Assembly (NCBI GenBank): GCA_963815965.1
Contig: CAWFIT010000008.1
Span: 1 to 64,000, forward strand
DNA: 64,000 nucleotides
Direction: 5' to 3'
From: DASVFB01 sp963815965
GTDB taxonomy: Bacteria; Actinomycetota; Thermoleophilia; Gaiellales; Gaiellaceae
Shown here piece by piece: positions 28,060 through 41,888 of this stretch. The notes beneath the pieces were generated by a model. That model had not been told where the DNA came from and searched no databases. It worked only from the letters and a program-made list of their open reading frames with translations. The translations under genes were made by a program, and so were the position numbers. The stretch's first letter is position 1. Each line of letters starts with the position of its first letter.

Positions 28060-28470
28060 TCAAGGATCGGTCGTCCCCTCGCGGCCGTAGACATCCTCGA
28101 GGCGGACGACGTCGTCGAGCTCGGGCGTCGAGACCTCGATGATCGTCGTGTCCTCGATCGCGCTCACCCGATGCACGGTTCCGGGCTGGAAACGAAAAAA
28201 CGCCGGCGCCGAAACGACCTCCTCCTTGAGCGCCCCCTCCCCCGCATCGCCGAGCTCGAGCTTCGCACGCCCCGCGTACAGGTACCAGGACTCGTCCTTG
28301 ACGCGATGGAACTGCAGGCTCAGCGACTCGCCCGCCTTCACGAACAACACCTTGCCCAGGTACTGCTCCGTCGCGGCCCACACGAGCTCCCACCCCCACG
28401 GCTTGTCGACCCGCCGCGCCTCGGTCGCCCACCGCTCGAGATCGATCAGGTTCGGCGAGTCGAGGCTCAT
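28060..28470 (-). CDS. Cupin of the mannose-6-phosphate isomerase type II / GDP-mannose pathway
   Basis: 136 residues from ATG 28470. The cupin core begins RRVDKPWGWELVWA and contains SLSLQFHRVKDESWYLYAGR and a second motif (FFRFQPGTVHRVSAIEDTTIIEVSTPELDDVVRLEDVYGR). This matches the C-terminal domain of AlgA-type enzymes, here as a separate protein. It probably isomerises a sugar phosphate or binds one, serving the neighbouring nucleotidyltransferase gene, to which it is joined by an ATGA overlap. Confidence 0.85.
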   Translation of the reverse strand: MSLDSPNLIDLERWATEARRVDKPWGWELVWAATEQYLGKVLFVKAGESLSLQFHRVKDESWYLYAGRAKLELGDAGEGALKEEVVSAPAFFRFQPGTVHRVSAIEDTTIIEVSTPELDDVVRLEDVYGREGTTDP

Positions 28471-29168
28471 GCGGGAACAGTCGCCAGCTCGGGATGCTCC
28501 TGCACGAACTGCTCGGCTTCGCGGAGCTGCTTCGGCGTGTTCACCGTCAACCAGAAGCTCGTGTTGTGGTACGCGACGAGCCTGCCACCCGCCGCGAGCT
28601 CGGGAAATGTCGTTGTCTCGTGATCTCCGCGCTCCGGAAGTCGCGCGAGGCACTCGTCGTCGAGCACATAAACGCCTGAACTCACCCACTGGGGCAGCAT
28701 CGGCGCTTCGCGGAAACCGGCGATCGTGTCGTCGGCGCCGACATCCACGACGCCGAACGGCGAGCGCACCTGCGAGACGACGATCGTCGCCGCCGCGCCG
28801 CGCGACCGGTGCGCTTCCAGCAGATCCTGGAGGTCGATCCCGACCAGTTCATCGCCGTTCAGCGCGAAGACGGGCCCGCTCTCGCGCCGGTGCGACGCGG
28901 CGAGGCGAAGTCCGCCGCCGCGGCCCAACGGCTCCGGCTCGCCGACGGCGACGATTTCGGGCCCAAGCCCCGCGAGCTCGCTCTCGAACAACGCCTCGGA
29001 GCCCTGGGCGCAGGCGACGATCACGCGCGTGACGCCCGCCTCCGCAAGCCGGACGACCTGGTACGCGGCGAGCGGGCGGCCCGCGATTTTGACAAGCGGT
29101 TTGGGGCGGCCCTGTGCGGCGTCGCCGAGACGCTCGGCCTTGCCGCCGGCAAGGATCAGCGCTTCCAC
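28467..29168 (-). CDS. Sugar-1-phosphate nucleotidyltransferase
   Basis: 233 residues: MEALILAGGKAERLG (a variant of the GGxGxR loop), KPLVKIAGRPLAAYQV, the metal-site VFALNGDELV and a SSGVYVLDDECLARLP block. It transfers a nucleotide to a sugar-1-phosphate; the fold resembles MurNAc- or mannose-1-phosphate types. It forms a compact unit with the following cupin (4-base overlap) and is preceded by the sugar dehydrogenase gene (9-base gap), all probably feeding envelope polysaccharide. Confidence 0.85.
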   Translation of the reverse strand: MEALILAGGKAERLGDAAQGRPKPLVKIAGRPLAAYQVVRLAEAGVTRVIVACAQGSEALFESELAGLGPEIVAVGEPEPLGRGGGLRLAASHRRESGPVFALNGDELVGIDLQDLLEAHRSRGAAATIVVSQVRSPFGVVDVGADDTIAGFREAPMLPQWVSSGVYVLDDECLARLPERGDHETTTFPELAAGGRLVAYHNTSFWLTVNTPKQLREAEQFVQEHPELATVPA

Positions 29169-29177
29169 GGCACCCGC

Positions 29178-30497
29178 CTAGGCGGTCTCCGGCTCGCGCT
29201 CCGGCGTCTCGGGAAGGACGTCCAGCGGCGAGACGGCACGGCCGATCCCCTCGTAGGCGAAGCCGGCGGCGCGTACGACGTCGGGATCGAGCAGGTTCCG
29301 CCCGTCGATGATCAGCGGGTGGCGCATGGCCGCGCGCACTTCCTCGCTCGCCAGCTCGGCGAGCTGCGGCCACTCCGTGACGATCACCGCCGCGTCAGCG
29401 GCCTGCACGGCCTCGAGCGGTGTCGCGCAAAACTGCACGCCCTGAAGCTCGGGCCGCGCGATCGGATCCCACCCTCTCACCTCGGCGCCCTCCGCGAGCA
29501 GACGCGAGGCGAGCACGAGCGAAGGCGCCTCGCGCGTGTCGTCCGTGTTCGGCTTGAAGGCCAGGCCGAGCAGCGCAACCGTCTTCCCTCGCAGGCGCCC
29601 GAGATGCTTCTGCAGCTTCTGAATGACACGGCGCTTCTGCAGCTCGTTCACCTCGATGACGGCCGTGAGCAGCTGGAAGTGGTAGCCCGAGTTCGCGGCG
29701 AGCTGCTTCAGCGCCAGCGAGTCCTTCGGGAAGCACGAGCCGCCGTAGCCCAGCCCGGCGCGCAGGAAGTGCGGACCGAGGCGGTGGTCGAGCCCGAGGC
29801 CCTCGGCGACGCTCTGCACGTCGGCGCCGATGAGCTCGCAGACGTTAGCGATCTCGTTGATGAAGGAGACGCGCGTCATCAGGAACGCGTTCGCGGCGAG
29901 CTTGATCATCTCGGCGGAGTTGACGTCCGCGCGCACGACTGGTGCGGCGATTCCCGCGTGGAGCGCCTCGACCGCATCGCCGTCCGCCACTTCGAACGTG
30001 CCGATCACGATGCGATCGGGCTCCATGAAGTCGCGCACGGCCGTCCCCTCGGCGGTGAACTCGGGATTCGAGACATAGCCGACCGTTTCAAGCCCTCGCG
30101 TGTCCAGGGCTTCCCGAACCTTCTCGCCGGTGCCGACCGGCACGGTCGACTTCATGACGATCGTCGCCTGCGTGTCCGCCGGCAGCTCGTCGACGACCGT
30201 CCATACGCGGGACAGATCGGCGTCGCCCGAGTAGAGCGGCGGCGTGTCGACGCAGACGAACACGAACTCGGCGCGGTCGAGCGCGTCCCGGACGTCAAGC
30301 GTGTAGCGCAGGCGCTCCGCGTTGCGGACGAGCAGCTCGTCCAGCCCCGGCTCGTAGATCGGCACCTCGCCGCGTCGAAGCGCGTCGATCTTCTCCGGAA
30401 CGATGTCGCGCACGGCGACGTCGTGTCCGAGCTCTGCGAAGCATGAGGCTGTGACGAGGCCGACGTAGCCGCCTCCGAAGACTGCGATCCTCGACAT
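29178..30497 (-). CDS. UDP-glucose/GDP-mannose 6-dehydrogenase
   Basis: 439 residues with an N-terminal Rossmann motif FGGGYVGL (G8-G13), the NPEF(T)AEGTAVRDFMEPDRIVIG block, and the catalytic Cys255 within GYGGSCFPKDS. The C-terminal domain has the LGLAFKPNTDDTREAPSL signature. It oxidises a nucleotide sugar to the uronate using two NAD+. Which sugar is used cannot be told. It is head of a four-gene run with the two nucleotide-sugar genes and follows the LCP gene by about 10 bases. Confidence 0.92.
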   Translation of the reverse strand: MSRIAVFGGGYVGLVTASCFAELGHDVAVRDIVPEKIDALRRGEVPIYEPGLDELLVRNAERLRYTLDVRDALDRAEFVFVCVDTPPLYSGDADLSRVWTVVDELPADTQATIVMKSTVPVGTGEKVREALDTRGLETVGYVSNPEFTAEGTAVRDFMEPDRIVIGTFEVADGDAVEALHAGIAAPVVRADVNSAEMIKLAANAFLMTRVSFINEIANVCELIGADVQSVAEGLGLDHRLGPHFLRAGLGYGGSCFPKDSLALKQLAANSGYHFQLLTAVIEVNELQKRRVIQKLQKHLGRLRGKTVALLGLAFKPNTDDTREAPSLVLASRLLAEGAEVRGWDPIARPELQGVQFCATPLEAVQAADAAVIVTEWPQLAELASEEVRAAMRHPLIIDGRNLLDPDVVRAAGFAYEGIGRAVSPLDVLPETPEREPETA

Positions 30498-30507
30498 CGC
30501 GCGCAGA

Positions 30508-32431
30508 CTACCGCGAGAGCGGTTTCAAGCCTTTCGCAATCTCGATCATCGTCTCGTTCGACATGTGGTCGTCAAGCGTGTTGACGACCCAGTAGCTCGC
30601 CTTGCGCGTCTTCAGCACGACCATGTGCAGGTGCGCACCGTTGTAATAGAAGTAGTACTCGCGCCCCTTGATCTTGTGTTTGAAGTTCGGCTGGTCGAGA
30701 ACAGGCGCGTCGTTCCACGCGGTCTCCTCGATGCCCCAGTAGCCGGCGAGCTCGTTGCCCGCCAGGAACGTCAGGCGTACTGCCTCCTTGCCCTTTGTGA
30801 CAGGGTAGACACGAAGGGGCAATTCGCGGTCGATGGCCGAAGACCGTTCGACGATCGACGGAACCATTAGCCGGAACTTCACCTTCTTGCGCACGCTCTT
30901 CAGCAACGACTTCGTCTGCGCAGGATCCGCGCGGACATACGCAGGCTCCTTCTTGGGAGTCTTGTCCGCCGGCGCGGGCGCGAGCGTTCCGTGGAAGGTC
31001 GAGCCGACGACGACGGTCACCAGCGCGCCCTGCGCCTGGGCGCGTAACGGCGCCGGAAGGCGTTTCAACTCGGCGTCGCCGAAGAGGTTGGCCACCTTCG
31101 TCCCTGCGCCTCGAGCACCGGGCTGCCGCTGGTCGTAGTACACCATCGTGTGGAAGTAGTTGTAGTTCGGAGCGTTGCGATCGGCGGCGATCGGCGAGAG
31201 GACGATCCTGTAACCGCGCTGCCCCAGCTCGTAGGCCGCGTTCGACGCGGAGCCCGTGACACCGTTGCCGTTCAGCACGCTGATCGAGATATGACTCGGC
31301 GACAGTGTCTTGATCCCGGCGGCCTTACGGCCGAATGTCACCGCCGTCGCGTTCTGCGGCGCTTCGACGTCCGGCGTCTCGAAGTCCCGCACGGCGCTCG
31401 CGATCGCTTCCGGCGCCGCGGAAAGCTCGTTGTAGCCGAGTGACGTCGATCTTCGACTGGAAGAAATGCCCGGACGGGAGGCCGAACGCGAAGTACGCAT
31501 AACGCGTGATCGCTCTCTCGAGCGAACCGCCGCCGGCCTGCCCGACTTCGACGTTGTGCGTGATCGCGCCAACGAGCTTCGGGATCTTCCAGACCGAGAA
31601 ATTGCTCGAGATCTGCTGCTTCAGGGACTTGACGAACTGCTGCTGCCGGGCGAGCCGGAAGAGATCACTGTCGGTGTGCCGGTAGCGGACGTACGAAAGG
31701 GCATCCCGGCCCTTGAGCCGTTGGTAGCCCGGCCGCAGGTCGATGTTCGCGTAGTTCGTCGCCGCGGTGCCGACGTTGCGGTTGTAGTAGCGGCGGTCGA
31801 CATCGACCCACACGCCTCCGACACGGTCGACGACCTGGATGAAGCCCCTGAAGTTGACGGTGATCAGGTAGTTGATCGATAGGCCCGTCAGCTTCTGCAC
31901 CGTGTCGAGCGCCCCCTTCGAGCCGCAGAGCGCATAGGCCTGGTTGATCCGCTGCGCCGCGTACTCGGTGCTACCGCACCAGACGGGGGTGATCAGGTCG
32001 CGAGGAAACGAGAGCATCGAGATCGACTTGTTGTTCGGATCGGCGCGCAGCAGCATCATCGTGTCGGAGCGGCCGCGATCGGTCTCGCCCGAGCGCTTGT
32101 CGTAGCCGATGACAAGGGCGATTGCAGGCTCGTGCGCGCCGACGATGTGGAGCGCCTTCTGGGCGACCTTCACGTCCTTCGTGTGCGCGGCGACCGCCGT
32201 GACGCTCTCGTGGTAGTACAGGTAGGCGCCGCCTGCTGAGCCGAGCGCGAGCAGGAGCACGACCGCGACGAGGCCGACGAAGATCTTGCCGACGAGCACC
32301 CAGCGGCGCTTCGGCTTCGGCGGCTGCGCATAGCGCGTTACCGGCGAAAGGATCGCAGGCGGCAGAACGGCGTGGCCGTTGCCGTTCGCGCCGGCCGAAC
32401 GGCCGATTCCTCGTTTCAGCGTTGTACGCAT
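30508..32431 (-). pseudogene. LytR-CpsA-Psr (LCP) cell-wall ligase with C-terminal LytR_C domain, frameshifted
   Basis: From ATG 32431: a short cytoplasmic tail, one membrane helix (about residues 45-68, LVGKIFVGLVAVVLLLALG) and the LCP catalytic domain with GRSDTMMLL, SFPRDLITP and RYRHTDSDLFRLARQQQFV. At about 31441-31443 the frame breaks. Dropping one base continues through LGYNELSAAPEAI to a LytR_C domain (ISVLNGNGVTGSASNAAYELGQRGY) and ends at 30508. Such enzymes attach wall polymers to peptidoglycan. Both halves look fully conserved, so a sequence error or a recent break is likely. The LCP domain alone is complete without repair. Confidence 0.85.
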
Positions 32432-32467
32432 TCCGAAAAAGGAGCGAACGCCACGCGGGCGCCCGCT

Positions 32468-36106
<3,639 letters not shown>

Positions 36107-36110
36107 AATC

Positions 36111-36172
36111 GGCTCCGACTCCGTTGGCTGAAGTGCCTGAAGAGGTCCGGAGCCCTGAGACTCGCGTGGCTC
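36111..36172 (-). promoter_or_regulatory. metH leader with mutually exclusive hairpins around the ribosome-binding site
   Basis: On the minus strand, GGCTCCG (36154-36148) can pair with CGGAGCC (36117-36111). The second arm contains the GGAG that serves the metH start six bases on, so pairing would hide it. The same first arm (GGCTC) can instead pair with GAGCC at 36172-36168, near the transcript's 5' end, which would free the site. The pairs are 5 and 7 bases long. This is the layout of a translational switch; no known riboswitch class is recognised. Confidence 0.45.
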
Positions 36173-36183
36173 TTTAGGCGTTT

Positions 36184-36212
36184 TTTACACTGGTCGCCAA
36201 GCTGCCGGTCAA
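36184..36212 (-). promoter_or_regulatory. Promoter for metH
   Basis: Minus strand: -35 TTGACC (36212-36207), 17-base spacer, -10 TGTAAA (36189-36184). Transcription would start near 36177, giving a leader of about 70 bases. Five of six and four of six matches to the consensus hexamers make this the most convincing promoter in the window. Confidence 0.6.
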
Positions 36213-36222
36213 AGCTTTCCAG

Positions 36223-36624
36223 GTGAGAAAAAGCGTAGCAGGAGGACTCGCGGTGGTCGCGCTCGCCGCCGGTTGCGGCGGCAGCAAGCATGGCGCGCGC
36301 ACGCCGCCGACGACGACGGCGCCGACGACCACTGCGCGCTCGCCGCTGGCTCAGGCGCTGGTCCGCGACTACCAGCGCCTCGGCACGGACGTCGCCAGGA
36401 TGCGAGCCGAAGCGGCGAAGGTTCATCGAGGGACGCTGCTCGGAACGCCTGGTCTGCGTCGCTCGACGGCGAGGTTCATCGATGACCTCGAGCGCTCGCA
36501 CCTGTCGCCGAAGGCAAGCAACCGCGAGATCGATCACGCCGCCGCCGCGGTCGCGACGAGCTGCGAGCAGTGCTTCCAGCAGCTCGAGGCGATCCGCCCG
36601 ATCCTGCAAATCGCCGGCCACTGA
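36223..36624 (+). CDS. Small secreted lipoprotein, unknown function
   Basis: 133 residues from a GTG. The N-terminus is a lipoprotein signal: basic MRKS, a hydrophobic stretch, then the lipobox LAAGC. A short Thr/Pro-rich linker (TPPTTTAPTTTA) leads to a helical domain with a C-terminal CEQC pair. It should be anchored to the outer face of the cell membrane. No family is recognised. It diverges from metH, and converges with atpC, from which a hairpin separates it. Confidence 0.6.
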   Translation: MRKSVAGGLAVVALAAGCGGSKHGARTPPTTTAPTTTARSPLAQALVRDYQRLGTDVARMRAEAAKVHRGTLLGTPGLRRSTARFIDDLERSHLSPKASNREIDHAAAAVATSCEQCFQQLEAIRPILQIAGH

Positions 36625-36626
36625 CA

Positions 36627-36651
36627 GCCAGGCGACACCTCGTCGCCTGGC
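36627..36651. terminator. Bidirectional terminator between the lipoprotein gene and atpC
   Basis: A perfect 10-base stem (GCCAGGCGAC / GTCGCCTGGC) with a 5-base loop, right between two convergent genes. It would end both transcripts. Confidence 0.75.
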
Positions 36652-36661
36652 GTGCTTTGGG

Positions 36662-37086
36662 CTACGCGCCGCCGGCCGTCGCCAGCTGGTTCTCGGCGTG
36701 CTTGATCCGCTGCTCGATCTGCCAGCGATCGGCGTCGGATTCGCCGCGTTCGATCCGCTCCAGCTCGGCCTGCGCCTCATCGAGCTGCTTCCGTGCGCGC
36801 TCGACGTCGATCTCTTTGGCCAGCACCGCGTCGTCGACGAGCGCGATCGCGCGGTCCTGCTCCACCTTGAAGAAGCCCGGGCCGGTCGCGTACTCCTGCA
36901 CCTGGTCGCCCCCTTCGCCGAGGTGCACGCGCGTCGAGCCGGCCTTCAACGTCGCGATCAGCGGAGCGTGGCGCGCCAGCACACCGATCTCCCCGGCAGC
37001 GCCGGGGACGACGAGCATCACGGCCTCGCCTTCGAATGCCGCTCCGTCAGGCGTGACGAGCGAGACCGAGAACGTCTTGTCGGGCA

Positions 37087-37087
<1 letters not shown>
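36662..37087 (-). CDS. atpC: ATP synthase epsilon subunit
   Basis: 141 residues with the N-terminal beta-sandwich (FSVSLVTPDGAAFEGEAVMLVVPGAAGEIGVLARHAPLIA) and a C-terminal helical hairpin (VERARKQLDEAQAELERIERG). Epsilon is part of the central stalk and inhibits wasteful ATP hydrolysis. Its start overlaps the atpD stop (TAATG). Both genes are cut off from the rest of the atp operon by the peptide-transport block. The last gene of the ATPase run, it is followed by a terminator. Confidence 0.95.
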
Positions 37088-38577
<1,490 letters not shown>

Positions 38578-38645
38578 GTGACTCCCGGAGAGGGTTTACG
38601 GGGGAGCGGCGCCCGAAGAGCCGCAGCCGCCTGCCAAGCGCGCCG

Positions 38646-38676
38646 AGTGTAACCGACCGCCCGAGGGCGTCGTCAC
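38646..38676 (-). promoter_or_regulatory. Candidate promoter for atpD-atpC
   Basis: Minus strand: GTGACG (38676-38671) as -35, 19-base spacer, TACACT (38651-38646) as -10. Each matches four of six consensus bases and the spacer is long, so this is only a candidate. A promoter in this gap would let atpDC be expressed apart from atpA-G. The rest of 38578-38813 holds no gene I can support. Confidence 0.3.
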
Positions 38677-38813
38677 GCTTCCCGCCACGCAGACGGTGGT
38701 ACTCGAGCGCGTCCGCCACCCGGGCGGAATGGTCGAGGCTTCAGACGTGGGAGGTGATCGGCGAGGCGCAGATCGTCATACCGACAGCGTAGTCGCCGCG
38801 GCCGGCTTGAACG

Positions 38814-39287
38814 TTACGACTCGATGCGCAGGCCGCGCTGGTACCCGACGCCCTGCAGGGCCTTCAGGTTCGCGAGGCGCGGAACGCGCAGGAGCGCGTC
38901 GCTTTCGGAGTTCGGCCCCGAGGAGATCTCACTGGCCGGCAACCGGACGGCGTTCGCGACGAGGCTGTTCGAGTTGCCCGTCCTGCCCGACTGGATGCCG
39001 AGGCCGACGGTGACGGCGAGAACCGCGGCGGCAGCAGCGCCAGCCTGCAGCGCACTGCCCGCTCGGAGGACGCGCCGCCGGAGCGGGATTGCAACCGGCC
39101 TCGGCAGCGGCTCGAGCGCTGCAGCGCGGATCGTCTGGGTGATCGCGCCGATCTCTTGCACGTAGGCGTCGCACGCCGCGCAGCGGGACAGGTGAGCGTC
39201 GAGCAGAACGCGCTCGAACTCGGACAGCTCGCCGTCGAGGCGAAGCGATCCCCATTCACGGGCTCGCTCGCACATATGGGGTCTCAT
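38814..39287 (-). CDS. Zinc-finger anti-sigma-factor-like membrane protein
   Basis: 157 residues if started at ATG 39287 (MRPHMCERAREW...); upstream starts to 39350 are possible. The N-terminal ZAS-type motif HLSRCAAC (H-x3-C-x2-C) follows a Cys-bearing helix (CERAREWGSLRLDGELSEFER). One membrane helix (ALQAGAAAAAVLAVTVGLGI) and a short outer tail follow. In this family the N-terminal domain binds an ECF sigma factor. No sigma-factor gene is found in this window, so its partner must lie elsewhere. It is the last gene before the atpD gap. Confidence 0.75.
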   Translation of the reverse strand: MRPHMCERAREWGSLRLDGELSEFERVLLDAHLSRCAACDAYVQEIGAITQTIRAAALEPLPRPVAIPLRRRVLRAGSALQAGAAAAAVLAVTVGLGIQSGRTGNSNSLVANAVRLPASEISSGPNSESDALLRVPRLANLKALQGVGYQRGLRIES

Positions 39288-39357
39288 GCGGAACACGGGG
39301 TCTATGGTCATAGACGGGCTGCGGCGCGAAGAGTTAGCGACCGCACTCACACGCTAC

Positions 39358-39732
39358 CTACACGAGCTTGTAGCGCGTGTCCGCGGCGACGCCGAGCGCG
39401 ATCAGCAGGAAACCGAGCAGGACGAAGACGAACGAGAGATTCAGCGTCTCCGCCTGCTCCGATCCAGTCGCCCAGCGGATCCTGCGGTTGCTCATAAGTC
39501 CGAAGACGTTGAAGCCGGGATCGCCCTTGACGCGCGCTGGCCCGCGATTCCCGACGAAGAAGCCGGTGATGAGCAGAAACGAACCGACGCCGTAGAAGCC
39601 GAGCGAGATCGCTCGGCTGATGCTCGAGTTGAACAGCAGGCCGAGCAGGAGCGAGACCAACGCGGTCAAGCCCGCGACGCCGAAGAAGAGGACGACGAAG
39701 CGACGCAGGGCGGCCCAGAGCAGCGCCCGCAT
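39358..39732 (-). CDS. Membrane protein with three predicted helices, unknown
   Basis: 124 residues from an ATG; very hydrophobic at both ends (FVVLFFGVAGLTALVSLLLGLLF, SRAISLGFYGVGSFLLITGFFVG, LSFVFVLLGFLLIALGVA). A polar middle (GPARVKGDPGFNVFGLMSNRRIRWAT) would lie in the cytoplasm or outside. No family is recognised. It lies 25 bases downstream of dppF on the same strand and before the anti-sigma-like gene, so it is probably read with the transporter genes. Confidence 0.7.
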   Translation of the reverse strand: MRALLWAALRRFVVLFFGVAGLTALVSLLLGLLFNSSISRAISLGFYGVGSFLLITGFFVGNRGPARVKGDPGFNVFGLMSNRRIRWATGSEQAETLNLSFVFVLLGFLLIALGVAADTRYKLV

Positions 39733-39757
39733 CGGCGTCTGGGGCGGTGCGGTCTCC

Positions 39758-40864
39758 TCAGGAGGCGGCTGCAGCGGGCGGCTCGCTCATGGGCGCGCCG
39801 GTCGCGTTGCGCATCTCGTCGTCCGTCAACGGCCAACGCTCGAGCGGGTAGTGACAGGCCGCCGTGTGGTTGGGGCCGAAGTCGTAAAGAGGCGGCGTGA
39901 CGACGTCGCAGTGTCCGGCGTGGTGACGAGGGCAGCGCGGATGGAACCAGCACGCTGAAGGCGGGTTGAGCGGGCTCGGGACGTCTCCCTCGAGCACGAT
40001 CTGCGCGCGGTTGCGGCCGAGCTCGGGGTTGGGGATCGGCACGGCCGACAGCAACGCGCCGGTGTAGGGGTGCTTGGGCTCGCGGTAGAGGCTGTCTCGC
40101 GGAGCGACTTCGACCTCGTGGCCGAGGTACATGACCATCACGCGGTCGGAGATGTGCCGCACCACGTTGAGGTCGTGCGCGATGAAGATGTAGGTGAGCC
40201 CGAACTCCGACTGCAAGTCCTTGAGCAGGTTGAGGATCTGCGCCTGCACGGAGACGTCGAGTGCGGAGACCGGCTCGTCGCAGACGATCAACTTCGGATT
40301 GACAGCGAGGGCGCGCGCAACGCCGATGCGCTGGCGCTGACCACCCGAGAACTCGTGCGGGAAGCGGTTGTAGTGCTCCGGGTTCAGACCGACGACCTCG
40401 AGCAGTTCCTGCACGCGCCGCTTGTTCTCGGCGGCTGTCCCGAGCCGGTGCACCTCGAGCGCCTCGGCGATGATGAAGCCCACGCGCTTGCGCGGGTTCA
40501 GAGACGCGTACGGATCCTGAAAGATCATCATCAGCTCACGCCGGATCGGCCGCATCTCGGCGCGCGTGAGCGTCGTGATGTCGCGGCCGTCGAAGATGAT
40601 CTTGCCGGCCGTAGGCTCGAGCAGTCGCATGACACAGCGCGCCATCGTCGACTTGCCGCAGCCGGACTCGCCGACGACGCCGAGCGTTTCGCCCTTTTTG
40701 ACGTTGAAGGTGACGCCGTCGACCGCCTTCACGGAGGCGACTTCCTTCTGGAAGATGATGCCGCGCGTGATGGGGAAGTGCTTCTTGAGGTTCTCGACGA
40801 CGAGCAGCTCGTCACCGGAGGTCTGCCGCTCGGCCGCCTGCGCCTGCGCCTCGGTGCTCGTCAT
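39758..40864 (-). CDS. dppF: Peptide ABC transporter ATP-binding protein (DppF/OppF type)
   Basis: 368 residues from ATG 40864, overlapping the dppD stop (ATGA). Walker A is GESGCGKST, the signature FSGGQRQRI, Walker B LIVCDEPVSALD. The C-terminal extension carries the peptide-transporter Cys cluster (ACWFHPRCPRHHAGHC). Together with DppD it energises the permease pair. Its Pro/Ala-rich tail is normal for the family. The substrate is not read from sequence. Confidence 0.93.
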   Translation of the reverse strand: MTSTEAQAQAAERQTSGDELLVVENLKKHFPITRGIIFQKEVASVKAVDGVTFNVKKGETLGVVGESGCGKSTMARCVMRLLEPTAGKIIFDGRDITTLTRAEMRPIRRELMMIFQDPYASLNPRKRVGFIIAEALEVHRLGTAAENKRRVQELLEVVGLNPEHYNRFPHEFSGGQRQRIGVARALAVNPKLIVCDEPVSALDVSVQAQILNLLKDLQSEFGLTYIFIAHDLNVVRHISDRVMVMYLGHEVEVAPRDSLYREPKHPYTGALLSAVPIPNPELGRNRAQIVLEGDVPSPLNPPSACWFHPRCPRHHAGHCDVVTPPLYDFGPNHTAACHYPLERWPLTDDEMRNATGAPMSEPPAAAAS

Positions 40865-41877
40865 GCCGCGTCCCCGAGGTGCGTCAGCTTCGCAGCCTCG
40901 CGGTCCTTCGTCTCCTCGTCGAGATGGCAACGCTGGAAGTGCGCCGGGTCGTGCGAGACGGGCAGCAGCTCCGGCTCGGTCTCCTTGCAGATCTCCATGA
41001 CGTACGGGCAGCGTGGGTGGAAGCGGCAGCCGCGCGGAGGATTCAGCAGCGACGGAGGCTGCCCCTGAATCTGCGTGAGCCGCTCGACGTTGACGTCGAG
41101 GCGCGGCAGCGATCCGAGCAGTCCCCAGGTGTAGGGATGGTGAGGGCGCTGGAAGAGATTGACTACGGGCGCCTGCTCCGCGACCCTCGCGGCGTACATG
41201 ACGACGACGTCGTCCGCGATCTCTGCGATCACGCCGAGGTCGTGCGTGATCATGATGATCGCGCTACCGAAGTCCTGCTGCAGCTTGGCCATGAGGTTCA
41301 GGATCTGGGCCTGCGTGGTGACGTCGAGTGCCGTCGTCGGCTCGTCCGCGATCAGCAGGTCGGGATCGTTGATCAGGGCCATGGCGATCATCACGCGCTG
41401 CCGCATGCCGCCGGAGAACTGGTGCGGATAGTCGTCGATCCGGCGGTCCGCGCGCGGGATTCCGACCGCGTTGAGCAGCTCGCGCGCGCGCCCCGTGGCC
41501 TGCTTCTTCGACACGTCGCGATGGAGGAGGATCGCCTCGACGAGTTGCGCTCCGATCGTCTTGACCGGGTTCAGCGACGTCATCGGGTCCTGGAAGATCA
41601 TGGCGATCTCGTCCCCGCGAATCGACCGCAGTTGGCGGGAGTTCATCCTCAGCAGGTCCTTGTCCTTCCAGAGGGCCTGGCCCGACGTGATCGTGTTCAC
41701 CTTCGAGTTGAGTCCCATGATCGTCAGGCACGTGACGCTCTTGCCGGACCCTGACTCGCCGACGATGCCGAGGGTCTTGCCCTTCTCGACCGAGAAGGTG
41801 ACGCCGTCGACGGCCTTGACGACGCCGTCGTCGGTCCGGAAGTGCGTCTTCAGGTCGTTGACCTCGAGCAGCGACAC
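40861..41877 (-). CDS. dppD: Peptide ABC transporter ATP-binding protein (DppD/OppD type)
   Basis: 338 residues from a GTG at 41877, with GGTGAGG as ribosome-binding site. Walker A is GESGSGKSV, signature FSGGMRQRV, Walker B LLIADEPTTALD. The family's iron-sulfur-like Cys motif (CRFHPRCPYVMEIC) is at the C-terminus. It pairs with DppF. It starts 11 bases after the dppB stop and ends overlapping dppF, forming the tail of the transport operon. Confidence 0.93.
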   Translation of the reverse strand: MSLLEVNDLKTHFRTDDGVVKAVDGVTFSVEKGKTLGIVGESGSGKSVTCLTIMGLNSKVNTITSGQALWKDKDLLRMNSRQLRSIRGDEIAMIFQDPMTSLNPVKTIGAQLVEAILLHRDVSKKQATGRARELLNAVGIPRADRRIDDYPHQFSGGMRQRVMIAMALINDPDLLIADEPTTALDVTTQAQILNLMAKLQQDFGSAIIMITHDLGVIAEIADDVVVMYAARVAEQAPVVNLFQRPHHPYTWGLLGSLPRLDVNVERLTQIQGQPPSLLNPPRGCRFHPRCPYVMEICKETEPELLPVSHDPAHFQRCHLDEETKDREAAKLTHLGDAA

Positions 41878-41888
41878 TAGGGCCTCAC

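Noticed and set aside
36107..36222. A known SAM, SAH or cobalamin riboswitch before metH
   Set aside because: The conserved core sequences of those classes are not found; only the competing hairpins are supported.
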